Source of the DNA: Mycolicibacterium sp. BiH015
Lineage (GTDB): Bacteria; Actinomycetota; Actinomycetes; Mycobacteriales; Mycobacteriaceae
NCBI RefSeq assembly: GCF_027706845.1
Contig: NZ_JAQGCZ010000005.1
Span: 434,001-498,000, forward strand
Length of the DNA: 64,000 bases
Direction of reading: 5' to 3'
Shown: in pieces, positions 8,179 to 17,130 of the stretch
Layout: each line of letters opens with the position of its first letter
Position numbering within the stretch: the first letter of the stretch is position 1
Notes under the pieces: model-generated
What the model was told of the DNA's origin: nothing
The model's database searches: none
Seen by the model: only the letters and a program-made list of their open reading frames with translations
Position numbers and translations under genes: made by a program

Positions 8179-9105
8179 GTGACCGATCCCGCCGGACGAG
8201 ACAGGCTGCGTGAGCTTCTCGACGCCGTCACCGATGCCGACAACGGCGGGGTCGGGGACATGGCGCGCAGCAGCTTCGCCTCGGAGTTCCATTTCTCTCG
8301 TGAGGTGCGCAGGCTGACCGGCGAATCCCCGGCGGCGCTTCGCCGCCGGGTCATGCTGGAGCGGGCGGCGTGGCGATTGCAGCGCGGCGAGGCGGTGTCG
8401 GCCGTGGCCGCCGACGAAGGATGGTCCTCAGCCGAGGTGTTCTCCCGCGCGTTCCGGCGCACCTACGGCGTGCCGCCGTCACAGGCGTTCGACGTCCACT
8501 TCCGGCTCCCGGCGCCCAACGGTCTGCACTTCCATCCGCCGCAGTCGTTGTGGCTGGACAGCGACCACGACGAAGGGGCGACCGCGGTACCCGACGTCGG
8601 GCAGCTGATGATCGTGCACGACCTCGACGACACGACCCACCTGCTGACCCAGGCCGCGCAACTGACCGCTGAGCAGTGGGTGGCCGAGGTGGCGCCAGGG
8701 CAGACGGTGCTGGAGTGGGACGGGCCCGAACCCAGCGTCGGCGCCGTGCTCGGCGCGATCGTATGGAACAAGGAGGTGTGGCTGGCCACGATCGCCGGAG
8801 ACGACTTCCCGGCGCGCACGTCGACGCAGGCCGACTCCACCGATGCCGGGGCGCTGCTGGCCCACCATGAGGGCATCGCGAAGCGTTGGCGCGCAATGGT
8901 TTCCGACTACACCGCGGCCGGACGGCTCGGTGACACGGTGATCGACGCGCTCTGTGACCCGCCGGAATCGTTCCAGCTCTACGGCATCGTCGCGCACGTT
9001 CTCACCTACTCCGCGCACCGCCGCGAACTGGTCCGCGCCATGCTCGCCGGCCATGGTGTCACGACGCGCCGCGGAGACCCACTGGACTGGATGAGAAGGA
9101 CTTAG
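8179..9105 (+). CDS. AraC-type HTH regulator fused to a DinB-like metal-binding domain
   Basis: 308 residues from GTG 8179 (MTDPAGRDRLRELL). Residues about 30-100 form an AraC/XylS DNA-binding domain (FHFSREVRRLTGESPAALRR, then DEGWSSAEVFSRAFRRTYGVPP). The rest resembles DinB/maleylpyruvate-isomerase-like four-helix proteins, with conserved His positions at IVHDLDDTTH, LLAHHEGI and YGIVAHVLTYSAHR that could bind a metal. The DinB part may sense a small thiol or ligand and the HTH part bind DNA (inference). The next gene follows after 10 bp, so it is probably co-transcribed with, and possibly regulates, the DHFR-fold protein. Targets unknown. Confidence 0.8.
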   Translation: MTDPAGRDRLRELLDAVTDADNGGVGDMARSSFASEFHFSREVRRLTGESPAALRRRVMLERAAWRLQRGEAVSAVAADEGWSSAEVFSRAFRRTYGVPPSQAFDVHFRLPAPNGLHFHPPQSLWLDSDHDEGATAVPDVGQLMIVHDLDDTTHLLTQAAQLTAEQWVAEVAPGQTVLEWDGPEPSVGAVLGAIVWNKEVWLATIAGDDFPARTSTQADSTDAGALLAHHEGIAKRWRAMVSDYTAAGRLGDTVIDALCDPPESFQLYGIVAHVLTYSAHRRELVRAMLAGHGVTTRRGDPLDWMRRT

Positions 9106-9115
9106 GGAGGACACC

Positions 9116-9637
9116 ATGAGCACCGTCTACTACACCGCCTCGAGTCTCGACGGCTACATCGTCGACGAGAACGACAGCCTGGAATGGCTGACGTCCCGCC
9201 ACATCACCAAGGACGGCCCGTTTGCGATCGATCCGTTCATGGCGGAGGTCGGCTCACTGGTGATGGGCGCCGACACCTATGAGTGGATCGTGAAGAACCA
9301 ACCCGGTGACTGGATGTACCCGCAGCCGTCGTGGGTCGTCACGCACCGTCCTGAGGTGGTCGTCGCCGGGCATCCCGTGCAAACGTTCAGCGGTGACGTC
9401 GCCGAGCTGCACCCTGTCCTGGTGGAAGCGGCCGCGGGCCGCAACGTCTGGGTCGTCGGTGGCGGCGACGTCGCCGGGCAGTTCGTCGCCGCGGGCCTGA
9501 TCGACGAGGTCATCGTGTCCTATGCGCCGTGCACCCTCGGCGCGGGGTCGCCGGTCCTGCCGCTGCGGTCGGAATGGGCGCTGGTCGACTCGGCGGTCAA
9601 CGGCGATTTCGTGTGCGCGCACTGGCGCCGCGCGTAG
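9116..9637 (+). CDS. Dihydrofolate reductase/RibD C-terminal family protein
   Basis: 173 residues, single DHFR/RibD-C fold. It starts [19 protein letters not shown] and carries the nucleotide-binding [20 protein letters not shown] block and the late [14 protein letters not shown] strand. ATG 9116 is preceded by a strong AGGGAGG. These proteins are NADPH-dependent reductases of uncertain substrate in actinobacteria, distinct from the essential folA. The 10-bp gap to the AraC-DinB gene implies a two-gene operon. Confidence 0.82.
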   Translation: MSTVYYTASSLDGYIVDENDSLEWLTSRHITKDGPFAIDPFMAEVGSLVMGADTYEWIVKNQPGDWMYPQPSWVVTHRPEVVVAGHPVQTFSGDVAELHPVLVEAAAGRNVWVVGGGDVAGQFVAAGLIDEVIVSYAPCTLGAGSPVLPLRSEWALVDSAVNGDFVCAHWRRA

Positions 9638-9704
9638 CGGGCGGGACGGACCGTCGTACGCTGGCAGCAAACTCGAAACGACGGGTATCACCGGAGGCCG
9701 ACCC

Positions 9705-11540
9705 ATGGGGCACTACAGGAGCAACGTCCGCGATCTTGAGTTCAACCTGTTCGAGGTGCTGGCGCTGGAGAAGGTCCTCGGCACAGGCGAGTTCGGTGAC
9801 CTCGACCCACAGTCGGTGCACGAGATGCTGCACGAGGCGGCCAAGGTGGCCGAAGGCCCGCTCGCCGAGGCGTTCGCCGAGACCGACCGCACTCCACCGG
9901 AGTTCGACCCGGCAACCCACGTGGTCACCATTCCGGAGCCGTTCAAGAAATCGTTCCGGGCATGGCATGACGGGGAATGGTTCCGCGTCGGCATGGCCGA
10001 ATCCATCGGCGGCGTGCCCGCCCCCTCGATGCTGGAATGGGCGATCAACGAGCTCGCCCTCGGCGCGCAACCGGCGGTGTTCATGTACTCCGCGGGTCCC
10101 AAGATGGCCGACATCGTCAACGCCATCGGCAACGACCTGCAGCGGCACTGGGCGGCGTTGATGATCGAGCGCAACTGGGGCGCCACCATGGTGCTCACCG
10201 AACCCGATGCCGGGTCGGATGTCGGCGCGGGCCGGACCAAGGCCATCCCGCAGCCCGACGGCAACTGGCACCTCGACGGAGTCAAGCGCTTCATCACCAA
10301 CGGCGACACCGACGATCTCTTCGAGAACATCATCCACGTCGTCCTGGCCCGCCCGGAAGGTGCGGGGCCCGGTACCAAGGGGCTGTCGCTGTTTCTCGTC
10401 CCCAAGTCTCACTTCGACCCCGAGACCGGTGAGCCCGGCGAGCGCAACGGCGTCTTCGTCACCGGCCTAGAACACAAGATGGGACTGAAGGCCTCGGCGA
10501 CGTGTGAGCTGAGTTTCGGCCAGCACGGCAGACCCGCCGTCGGCTGGCTGGTCAACGACACCCACAACGGCATCGCGCAGATGTTCAAGGTGATCGAGTA
10601 CGCCCGAATGATGGTGGGCACCAAAGCCATTGCCACGCTGTCCACCGGATATCTGAATGCCCTGGACTACGCCAAGACGCGCGTGCAGGGAGCCGACATG
10701 ACGCAGATGACCGACAAGTCGGCACCGCGCGTGACGATCATCCATCACCCCGACGTGCGTCGCGCCCTGATGACGCAGAAGGCGTACGCGGAGGGGTTGC
10801 GTGCGCTGTACCTCTACACCGCGGCGCACCAGGACGTGGTCGCCGCCGACATCGTCTCCGGCGCCGACGCCGCGATGGCAAGCCGGGTCAACGACCTGCT
10901 GTTGCCCATCGTCAAAGGGGTCGGCTCCGAACGCGCCTACCAGTGCCTCACCGAATCTCTTCAGACGCTTGGCGGTTCGGGTTTCCTGCAGGATTACCCG
11001 ATCGAGCAGTACATTCGCGACGCCAAGATCGACTCGCTGTACGAGGGCACCACCGCGATCCAGGCGCAGGACTTCTTCTTCCGCAAGATCGCCAGGGACC
11101 AGGGTGGCGCGTTGCTGCACGTCGTGACGAATCTGCGCCGGTTCATCGACGACCCGGCGGCGCGCCCTGAACTGGCCGCCGAACGCGCACTGCTGGCGAC
11201 CGCGGTCACCGAGGTGCAGGCGATGGTCGCCTCGATGACGAAATTCCTTGTCGATTCCCAGCAGAACCCGCGCGAGCTGTACCGGCTCGGGCTGGAGTCG
11301 GTCCCCTTCCTGCTCGCCGTCGGCGATCTGCTGCTCGGCTGGCTTCTGTTGCAGCAGGCCGAGATTGCGCTGACCGCGCTCGGCGGGGAGGTCAGCGAGA
11401 AGGACCGGGCGTTCTACGCAGGCAAGGTCGCGACGGGAAAGTTCTTCGCCAAGAACGTGCTACCGCGACTGAGTGCGCAACGCGCCGTGCTGCAGGCGGT
11501 GGATCTGACCGCGATGGAACTGCCCGAAGCCGCGTTCTGA
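9705..11540 (+). CDS. Acyl-CoA dehydrogenase, FadE5 paralogue
   Basis: Predicted FAD-dependent acyl-CoA dehydrogenase of the large (~600-residue) FadE5 type, 611 residues, exactly the length of fadE5 at 45959-47794. ATG 9705 gives the start [18 protein letters not shown], nearly the same as fadE5, and follows CCGGAGG. Shared blocks include [18 protein letters not shown] (flavin/substrate region), [20 protein letters not shown] and [18 protein letters not shown]. It probably oxidises acyl-CoA in beta-oxidation with a chain-length range different from fadE5. It stands alone, followed by a small SnoaL-like gene, and lacks the TTAC-N6-GTAA repeat found before fadE5. Confidence 0.88.
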   Translation: MGHYRSNVRDLEFNLFEVLALEKVLGTGEFGDLDPQSVHEMLHEAAKVAEGPLAEAFAETDRTPPEFDPATHVVTIPEPFKKSFRAWHDGEWFRVGMAESIGGVPAPSMLEWAINELALGAQPAVFMYSAGPKMADIVNAIGNDLQRHWAALMIERNWGATMVLTEPDAGSDVGAGRTKAIPQPDGNWHLDGVKRFITNGDTDDLFENIIHVVLARPEGAGPGTKGLSLFLVPKSHFDPETGEPGERNGVFVTGLEHKMGLKASATCELSFGQHGRPAVGWLVNDTHNGIAQMFKVIEYARMMVGTKAIATLSTGYLNALDYAKTRVQGADMTQMTDKSAPRVTIIHHPDVRRALMTQKAYAEGLRALYLYTAAHQDVVAADIVSGADAAMASRVNDLLLPIVKGVGSERAYQCLTESLQTLGGSGFLQDYPIEQYIRDAKIDSLYEGTTAIQAQDFFFRKIARDQGGALLHVVTNLRRFIDDPAARPELAAERALLATAVTEVQAMVASMTKFLVDSQQNPRELYRLGLESVPFLLAVGDLLLGWLLLQQAEIALTALGGEVSEKDRAFYAGKVATGKFFAKNVLPRLSAQRAVLQAVDLTAMELPEAAF

Positions 11541-11582
11541 GAAGCGCGGTGAGTTTCGGTGGCGGCCGGGGTCGTACCACAC

Positions 11583-11978
11583 ATGACCGATGACCAGAAC
11601 GCAATCCGCGCCGTCGTCGAGCGGTGGATCGAGGCGATCCGGGCACGAGACCTCGACGGCGTCGTCGCCGCCCACACCGATGACATCGTGATGTTCGATG
11701 TGCCGCCGCCGCAGAACGGCGTCAGGGGCCTCGCCGAGTACCGGGCCTGTTGGCCGCCGTTCTTCGAGTTCATCGCCGGCGGGGCGGTGTTCGAGCTCGT
11801 CGAACTCGACGTCACCGCCGGTGACGATGTGGCGTTCGCCCGCGCATTGCTGCGCTGCGGCGAGCCCGAGGAGCTCGCTCCCAAGCCTGACCAACGGCTG
11901 CGCGTCACCCTCGGGCTGCGCAAGCTGGACGGCGCGTGGCTGATCGCCCACGAGCACCACTCGTTCCCGCTGCCCTGA
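11583..11978 (+). CDS. SnoaL-like/NTF2-fold small protein
   Basis: 131 residues from ATG 11583. The N-terminal helix AIRAVVERWIEAIRARDLDGVVAAHTDDIVMFD and the later strands up to WLIAHEHHSFPLP fit the SnoaL/ketosteroid-isomerase-like NTF2 fold. Family members act as isomerases, hydrolases or ligand binders; none can be named here. It lies 42 bp after the FadE5 paralogue and is followed at once by a palindromic element that separates it from the convergent aldehyde dehydrogenase. Confidence 0.75.
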   Translation: MTDDQNAIRAVVERWIEAIRARDLDGVVAAHTDDIVMFDVPPPQNGVRGLAEYRACWPPFFEFIAGGAVFELVELDVTAGDDVAFARALLRCGEPEELAPKPDQRLRVTLGLRKLDGAWLIAHEHHSFPLP

Positions 11979-11983
11979 CGCGA

Positions 11984-12040
11984 CGGAATTGCATTCCAGC
12001 AGAGGAACTTCGAGAAGAAGCCTGCTGGAATGCAATTCCG
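11984..12040. repeat. Palindromic intergenic element, copy 2
   Basis: Perfect 19-bp arms (CGGAATTGCATTCCAGCAG at 11984-12002, complement at 12022-12040) with a 19-base loop. It lies between the convergent SnoaL-like gene (stop 11978) and the aldehyde dehydrogenase (stop 12049). Same family as copies 1, 3 and 4; a bidirectional terminator role fits. Confidence 0.9.
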
Positions 12041-12048
12041 GCGAGAGA

Positions 12049-13524
12049 TCAGGTGGAGGGGGTGTAGCCGAACGGCAGCAGGATGCTCTTGGGTTCGGTG
12101 TAGGCGGCGATGCCCTCGGGGCCGTTCTCGCGGCCGATGCCGGAGTTCTTGTAGCCGCCGAACGGTGCGCCCGGGTCGAACGCGTACATGTTGACCGCGT
12201 AGGTGCCGGTGCGGATCCTGCGGGCGATCTTGAGAGCCTTGTCGTTGTCCGTCGTGTACACCGAACCGGCGAGACCGTAGACCGAGTCGTTGGCGATGCG
12301 CACCGCGTCGTCCTCGTCCTCGTAGGCGATGACCGCGAGGACGGGCCCGAAGATCTCCTCCTGGGCGATCGTCATCGAGTTGTCGACATCGGCGAAGACC
12401 GTCGGCTGCACGAACCAGCCGCTGTCGAGGCCCTCGGGACGGCCGCCGCCCGTGACGAGGCGGGCGCCCTCCTCGACGCCCTTCTTGATGTAGCCCTCGA
12501 CCCGGTCACGCTGCTTCTCGGAGATCAGCGGGCCGATCATGGCGCCGGCATCGTCGGGAAGGCCGATCGGCATCGCGGCCACGGACGCCGAAAGCTTCTC
12601 GACCACCTCGTCGTAGCGCGAGCGCGGCGCCAGGATGCGGGTCTGCCCGACGCAGGCCTGCCCGCAGTTCATCAGACCGGAGAACACCAGCATCGGCAGT
12701 GTCGAGTCCAGATCGGCGTCTTCGAGGATGATCGCGGCCGACTTGCCGCCGAGCTCGAGTGTGCACGGCTTGAGCTTCTCGGCCGCCAGCTTGCCGATCT
12801 CCTTACCGACGCCGGAGCTGCCGGTGAAGGTGAACTTGTCGAGCTCCGGGTTGGCTGTCAGCGCGCGGCCGGTCTCCGGACCGCCCGGCACGATGGAGAG
12901 CACACCCTCGGGCAGGCCGGCCTCGGCGAACGCCTCGGCCATCGCGAACACCGACAGCGGGGTCTCGGCGGCGGGCTTGAGCACGACGGTGCACCCGGCG
13001 AGCAGGGCGGGCCCCAGCTTGTTGGCGGCCAGGAAGAACGGGACGTTCCAGGCGGTCACCGCGCCGACGACACCGATGGGCTCCTTCACCACCAGCGTCT
13101 GGCCGTACACACCGTCGCGGATGTCCTGCCAAGCGAACTTGTCGGCCGCGCCGACGAAGTAGTTGAACGCTGACATGGCGGCGCCGTACTGCATCATGTC
13201 GACGATCGTCGGCGGCTGTCCCGTCTCGGCGGCCAGCAGGAACTTCAGCTCCTCGGCGCGCTCCTCCATGATCTTGACGGCGCGGCCGAGCACCTCGGCG
13301 CGCTCGGCGGGAGACATATGGGGCCACGGGCCCTCGTCGAAGGCCTTGCGGGCGGCAGCGCACGCGGCGTCCACGTCGGCGGCAGACGCGAGCGGCACCT
13401 TGCCGACCAGCTCACCGGTGGCGGGGGAGTGCACCTCGATCACGTCCGAGGTGGCCGGCTCGACCCACTTGCCGCCGATGAACAGCTTGTCCCATTGGGT
13501 CTTGAAGGCAGTGCTGGATGTCAT
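12049..13524 (-). CDS. NAD(P)-dependent aldehyde dehydrogenase
   Basis: Aldehyde dehydrogenase superfamily, 491 residues from ATG 13524. The N-terminus has DKLFIGGKWVEP; the cofactor motif is FTFTGSSGVGKEI (about 231-243), the general base is Glu257 in LELGGKS, and the nucleophile is Cys291 in NCGQACVGQTR. It oxidises an aldehyde to the acid. A GTG at 13533 is an alternative start adding three residues. It ends beside a palindromic element and matches the remembered position of Rv0223c, next to the methyltransferase and glycosyltransferase (Rv0224c-Rv0225 type). Confidence 0.9.
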   Translation of the reverse strand: MTSSTAFKTQWDKLFIGGKWVEPATSDVIEVHSPATGELVGKVPLASAADVDAACAAARKAFDEGPWPHMSPAERAEVLGRAVKIMEERAEELKFLLAAETGQPPTIVDMMQYGAAMSAFNYFVGAADKFAWQDIRDGVYGQTLVVKEPIGVVGAVTAWNVPFFLAANKLGPALLAGCTVVLKPAAETPLSVFAMAEAFAEAGLPEGVLSIVPGGPETGRALTANPELDKFTFTGSSGVGKEIGKLAAEKLKPCTLELGGKSAAIILEDADLDSTLPMLVFSGLMNCGQACVGQTRILAPRSRYDEVVEKLSASVAAMPIGLPDDAGAMIGPLISEKQRDRVEGYIKKGVEEGARLVTGGGRPEGLDSGWFVQPTVFADVDNSMTIAQEEIFGPVLAVIAYEDEDDAVRIANDSVYGLAGSVYTTDNDKALKIARRIRTGTYAVNMYAFDPGAPFGGYKNSGIGRENGPEGIAAYTEPKSILLPFGYTPST

Positions 13525-13578
13525 ACCGGTCACAGTACCGACAGTAGACAGAAACGAGAACCTGTTGCAGTCGGGAGA

Positions 13579-14346
13579 TCAGGGCGGGCTGAGCACCACC
13601 ACCAGATTGCTGACGGTGAATTCGCGAAGAGCGGGCACCTTGGTCAGTCCCCAGGCCCATCGCGGGTGGTAGCGGGGAAATGCCGCGACCATGGCGCCGG
13701 TGCCCTTCGCCCAGCGAAGGCCGTCGCGCGCATGCACGGCGAACAACGACGAGCCGTAGTCGTTCTTGGGCCGATGGCCGTGCCTGCGGGTGTACCGCTC
13801 GGCTGCCCGGCGCCCGCCGAGATAGTGCGTGAGCCCCATTTCGTGGCCGCCGAACGGTCCGAGCCACACCGTGTAGGACAGCACCACCAGCCCGCCCGGC
13901 CGGGTCACCCGCAGCATCTCGTCGCCGAGCCGCCACGGGTGCGCCACGTGCTCGGCGACGTTGGACGACAGGCAGACGTCCACGCTGCCATCGGCGAATG
14001 GCAACGACATGCCTGAGGCCCGGACGAACGTCCCGGCCCTGCTGTGCGTGCGTGGAGCGGCCGAGTGCATCTCCCGCGGGTCGGGCTCCACGCCGATGTA
14101 GCGCATGCCGGCCCCGGTGAATGCGGTGGCGAAGTATCCGGGTCCACCGCCGACGTCGAGCACCGCTACACCGCGGGGATCGGTTCGGGTCGTCGAGCGC
14201 CACAGGTCGGCAACCATGTCGACGGTGTCGTCGGCCAGGGGGCCATAGAACCGGTCGGGGTCGCTGCGCTCGAACCGGAACGCCGACAACAACCGCAGCG
14301 ACCGCGTCAGGGTCGCCCGCCGGGCGAACAGATCGGTAGCGACCAC
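13579..14346 (-). CDS. SAM-dependent class I methyltransferase
   Basis: 255 residues. The SAM-binding motif VLDVGGGPGYFATAF (about residues 63-77) is followed by an acidic IGVEPDPREMH and a SLPFADGSVDVCLSSNVAEHV block typical of class I methyltransferases. GTG start at 14344-14346. It is divergent from the GT4 glycosyltransferase with only 36 bp between, so both share a short promoter region. In M. tuberculosis the matching pair is Rv0224c-Rv0225, associated by context with cell-envelope glycan or lipid. Acceptor unknown. Confidence 0.85.
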   Translation of the reverse strand: MVATDLFARRATLTRSLRLLSAFRFERSDPDRFYGPLADDTVDMVADLWRSTTRTDPRGVAVLDVGGGPGYFATAFTGAGMRYIGVEPDPREMHSAAPRTHSRAGTFVRASGMSLPFADGSVDVCLSSNVAEHVAHPWRLGDEMLRVTRPGGLVVLSYTVWLGPFGGHEMGLTHYLGGRRAAERYTRRHGHRPKNDYGSSLFAVHARDGLRWAKGTGAMVAAFPRYHPRWAWGLTKVPALREFTVSNLVVVLSPP

Positions 14347-14382
14347 CCGGTCACCCTACGTAGGACGGTTAGGCTGACCGGG

Positions 14383-15579
14383 ATGTCTCGCCCCTCTGAC
14401 CCTGTGCGCTCGGTGCTGCTGCTGTGCTGGCGCGACACCGGCCACCCGCAGGGCGGCGGCAGCGAGACCTATCTGCAGCGGATCGGCGCTCAGCTCGCCG
14501 CGTCGGGCGCCCGGGTCACGCTGCGCACGGCGCACTACCCCGGATCCGCGCGCCGCGAAGTCGTCGACGGTGTAGAGATCCAGCGCCGCGGCGGCCCCTA
14601 CTCGGTCTACGTTCGGGCGGGGCTGGCGATGGTCGCGGCGCGCATCGGGCTCGGTCCGCTGCGCGGCGTGCGCCCCGACGTCGTCGTGGACACCCAGAAC
14701 GGTTTGCCGTTCCTGTCCCGGCTCGCCTACGGCCGGCGGACGGTGGTGCTGGTCCACCATTGCCACCGCGAGCAGTGGCCCGTCGCGGGTCCTGTGATGA
14801 GCCGCATCGGATGGTTCGTCGAATCCCGGCTGTCTCCGCGCGTGCACCGACGCAATCAGTACGTCACGGTGTCGCTGCCGTCGGCGAGAGACCTCACACT
14901 GCTCGGCGTACACCCAGACCATGTCGCGGTGGTGCGCAACGGGGTGGACGCGGCCCCCGAGAGCTCGCTGGCCATCCCCCGCTCGGCGACCCCGCGCGTG
15001 GTCGTGCTGTCTCGGTTGGTGCCGCACAAGCAAATCGAGGACGCGCTCGATGTCATCGCCAGGCTGCGCACCCGCATCCCCGATCTGCACCTCGACGTCC
15101 TCGGCGACGGATGGTGGTCGCAGAAGCTCGTCGACCACGCCGCCCGGCTCGGCATCTCCGACGCGGTCACGTTCCACGGCCACGTCGACGACGACACCAA
15201 ACACTCCGTGCTGCAACGCAGTTGGGTGCACGTGCTGCCCTCCCGCAAGGAGGGGTGGGGGCTCGCGGTCGTCGAGGCCGCCCAGCACGGCGTGCCCACC
15301 ATCGGCTATCGCTCCTCGGGTGGGTTGACGGACTCGATCGTCGACGGGGTGACGGGCGTGCTCGTGGACGGTTTCCCGGAGCTGGTCGACGGTGTGGAAC
15401 GCCTCCTCACCGACGACGTGCTGCGCGAACAGCTCGGAGTCAAAGCGCAACTTCGCAGCGGCGATTTCTCGTGGGAGCAGAGCGCCGAGGCGATGCGTGC
15501 GGTGCTGGAGACCGTGCGTGGCGGCCGCCTGACCAGCGGTGTCCTCGACAGGCCTACGCAGGCACTGCCGCAGGGGTGA
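14383..15579 (+). CDS. GT4-family (GT-B fold) glycosyltransferase
   Basis: 398 residues. Residues 13-40 carry LLLCWRDTGHPQGGGSETY, the N-terminal GT-B domain with the Gly-rich loop; the C-terminal domain has VVVLSRLVPHKQIEDALDV and the donor-binding E-x7-E in PSRKEGWGLAVVEAAQ. It would use a nucleotide-activated sugar to glycosylate an envelope lipid or glycan at the inner face of the membrane. It matches the position of Rv0225. Its last 26 bp overlap the 3' end of the convergent P450 gene. Confidence 0.88.
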   Translation: MSRPSDPVRSVLLLCWRDTGHPQGGGSETYLQRIGAQLAASGARVTLRTAHYPGSARREVVDGVEIQRRGGPYSVYVRAGLAMVAARIGLGPLRGVRPDVVVDTQNGLPFLSRLAYGRRTVVLVHHCHREQWPVAGPVMSRIGWFVESRLSPRVHRRNQYVTVSLPSARDLTLLGVHPDHVAVVRNGVDAAPESSLAIPRSATPRVVVLSRLVPHKQIEDALDVIARLRTRIPDLHLDVLGDGWWSQKLVDHAARLGISDAVTFHGHVDDDTKHSVLQRSWVHVLPSRKEGWGLAVVEAAQHGVPTIGYRSSGGLTDSIVDGVTGVLVDGFPELVDGVERLLTDDVLREQLGVKAQLRSGDFSWEQSAEAMRAVLETVRGGRLTSGVLDRPTQALPQG

Positions 15580-16783
15580 GGCGCACCGGCATCGAGTGGA
15601 TGCCGTTCATCAGCACCGATCGCACCCGTTCGATCGGCCCTGCTAGTTCGATTTCCTCAGTGCGGGTGACTATCTCGCGAAAAATGGCGGCTGCCTCGAC
15701 CCTGGCGAGGCTGGCGCCGAGGCAGAAGTGTGCACCGCCGCCGCCGAAAGCCAGGTGGTGGTTCGGGGTGCGGCCGATGTCGAACCTGTCGGGTTCGGTG
15801 AAGTGGTCCTCGTCGCGGTTGGCCGACGGGTAGAACAGCGCCACCCGCTCTCCGTGTCGAATCGCGTTGTCGCGCAGGCGCGTGTCGCGCGTCGCGGTGC
15901 GGGTGAACACCGTCACCGGGCTGGTCCAGCGCAGCATCTCCTCGATCGCCGTCGGCATCAGCGACGGGTCTGCCGCCAGTCGGGCCCACTGATCGGGATG
16001 TTCGATCAGGGCGAGAGTTCCCGCTGCCACCAGGTTTCGGGAGGTGTCCCCGCCCGCGTTGAGCAACAGCATGAAGAACAGGTTGAATTCCAGGTCGGTG
16101 AGCCGATTCCCGTCCACCTCGGCGTGCAGCAGCGCCGTGGCGATGTCGTCGCCGGGGTTCGCGCGCTTGGCCGTGGCGAGTTCGGTGGCGTACTCGAACA
16201 GCCGCACCTGCGCGTCGACCAACTCGGGATCACCCATCGTGCGGGTGTTCATGACCTCGGTGAGCGCATAGAGCGCCCGGCCGTCATCGAGTGGGATGCC
16301 CAGCAGTTCGGCGATCACATAGGACGGCAGTGCACCGGCCACGTCGCCGACGAACTCGCATTCGCCGCGCTCCATCGCGGCGTCGATGATGTCGTGTGCC
16401 ATATCTGCGGTGCGCGCGCTCAAGCGAGCCACGTGCCTCGGCGTGAATCCGCGGCTGATCAGCGCCCGCAGAGCGGTATGCCGCGGCGGATCCATCGTCA
16501 ACATCATCAGCGCCAGCTGGTAGGCCTCCTCGGGTGCGGGGACGTCGATGAAGACCCCGGTCGTCTGCGACGACCACGTCTCGCTGTCGCGGGAGACGGC
16601 GTAGATGTCCTCGTGTCGGGTGAGCGCCCAGAACCCCGGTTTGTCACCGTACGGGTGCCACGCGACGGGTGCCCGGTGCCGCAGCCGCCGGAAGGCGTCA
16701 TAGGGCATTCCGGCGAGGTAGGTGTCGGGGTCGGTGAGATCGGCTCCGCCGACCGCGATGGCATCTGGCGTGGTGTTGGGCAC
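15554..16783 (-). CDS. Cytochrome P450
   Basis: 409 residues, normal for a soluble bacterial P450. The haem-binding loop is FGGGGAHFCLG with Cys354, the I-helix oxygen-activation motif is LLLNAGGDTSRN, and the K-helix ExxR is EEMLR. GTG start at 16783 with a good GGGAGG upstream. The AGGDT and GGGGAHFC signatures recall the mycobacterial CYP124/125/142 steroid and fatty-acid hydroxylases (inference). It is not in the remembered M. tuberculosis Rv0225-Rv0226c interval, so it may be lineage-specific. No ferredoxin gene is adjacent. Confidence 0.9.
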   Translation of the reverse strand: MPNTTPDAIAVGGADLTDPDTYLAGMPYDAFRRLRHRAPVAWHPYGDKPGFWALTRHEDIYAVSRDSETWSSQTTGVFIDVPAPEEAYQLALMMLTMDPPRHTALRALISRGFTPRHVARLSARTADMAHDIIDAAMERGECEFVGDVAGALPSYVIAELLGIPLDDGRALYALTEVMNTRTMGDPELVDAQVRLFEYATELATAKRANPGDDIATALLHAEVDGNRLTDLEFNLFFMLLLNAGGDTSRNLVAAGTLALIEHPDQWARLAADPSLMPTAIEEMLRWTSPVTVFTRTATRDTRLRDNAIRHGERVALFYPSANRDEDHFTEPDRFDIGRTPNHHLAFGGGGAHFCLGASLARVEAAAIFREIVTRTEEIELAGPIERVRSVLMNGIHSMPVRLTPAAVPA

Positions 16784-16895
16784 GACTACCTCCCAGGCTC
16801 GGTGCGAACTCTAGTACCGGCAGACCGCGGGAAGTCGGGAATCGACAAGCTCGTCACGATGCGTGGGTATTTCGGAAATCGCGCAGAACCGCCAT

Positions 16896-16909
16896 TAACA
16901 TAATCCTCA
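16896..16909 (+). promoter_or_regulatory. Candidate leaderless promoter -10 element
   Basis: TAACAT at 16896-16901 lies 7 nt before the ATG at 16909, the spacing expected if transcription starts at the start codon. No ribosome binding site precedes that ATG. Leaderless mRNAs are common in mycobacteria. No clear -35 box is seen. Confidence 0.35.
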
Positions 16910-17130
16910 TGCTCACATCGGTGCGCCGCATCATGGACTACGAGATGACGCTGGCGGAATGGTTCGGCGCCGGGCTGATACTCGGAGTGCCACACGCCGC
17001 GATCGGCGTGCTGTTCTCGGTGGTTCGGCCCGAATACAGCGAGCATGCCGACGGCGTGGCGAAAGTGGGCGCGTTCGTCGGTTCGGTGCTGTTCTGGCCC
17101 GTCCTGCTGGTCACGGAGGTGTGCCCGTGA
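16909..17130 (+). CDS. Small two-helix membrane protein
   Basis: 73 residues with two predicted membrane helices (WFGAGLILGVPHAAIGVLFSVV and VGAFVGSVLFWPVLLV). Its TGA stop overlaps the GTG start of the following MpaB-like gene (GTGA), so translation is coupled. ATG 16933 is a possible later start. No family recognised. With the other small membrane protein at 17999 it brackets the MpaB-like oxygenase, suggesting a membrane partner of that protein (inference). Confidence 0.7.
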   Translation: MLTSVRRIMDYEMTLAEWFGAGLILGVPHAAIGVLFSVVRPEYSEHADGVAKVGAFVGSVLFWPVLLVTEVCP

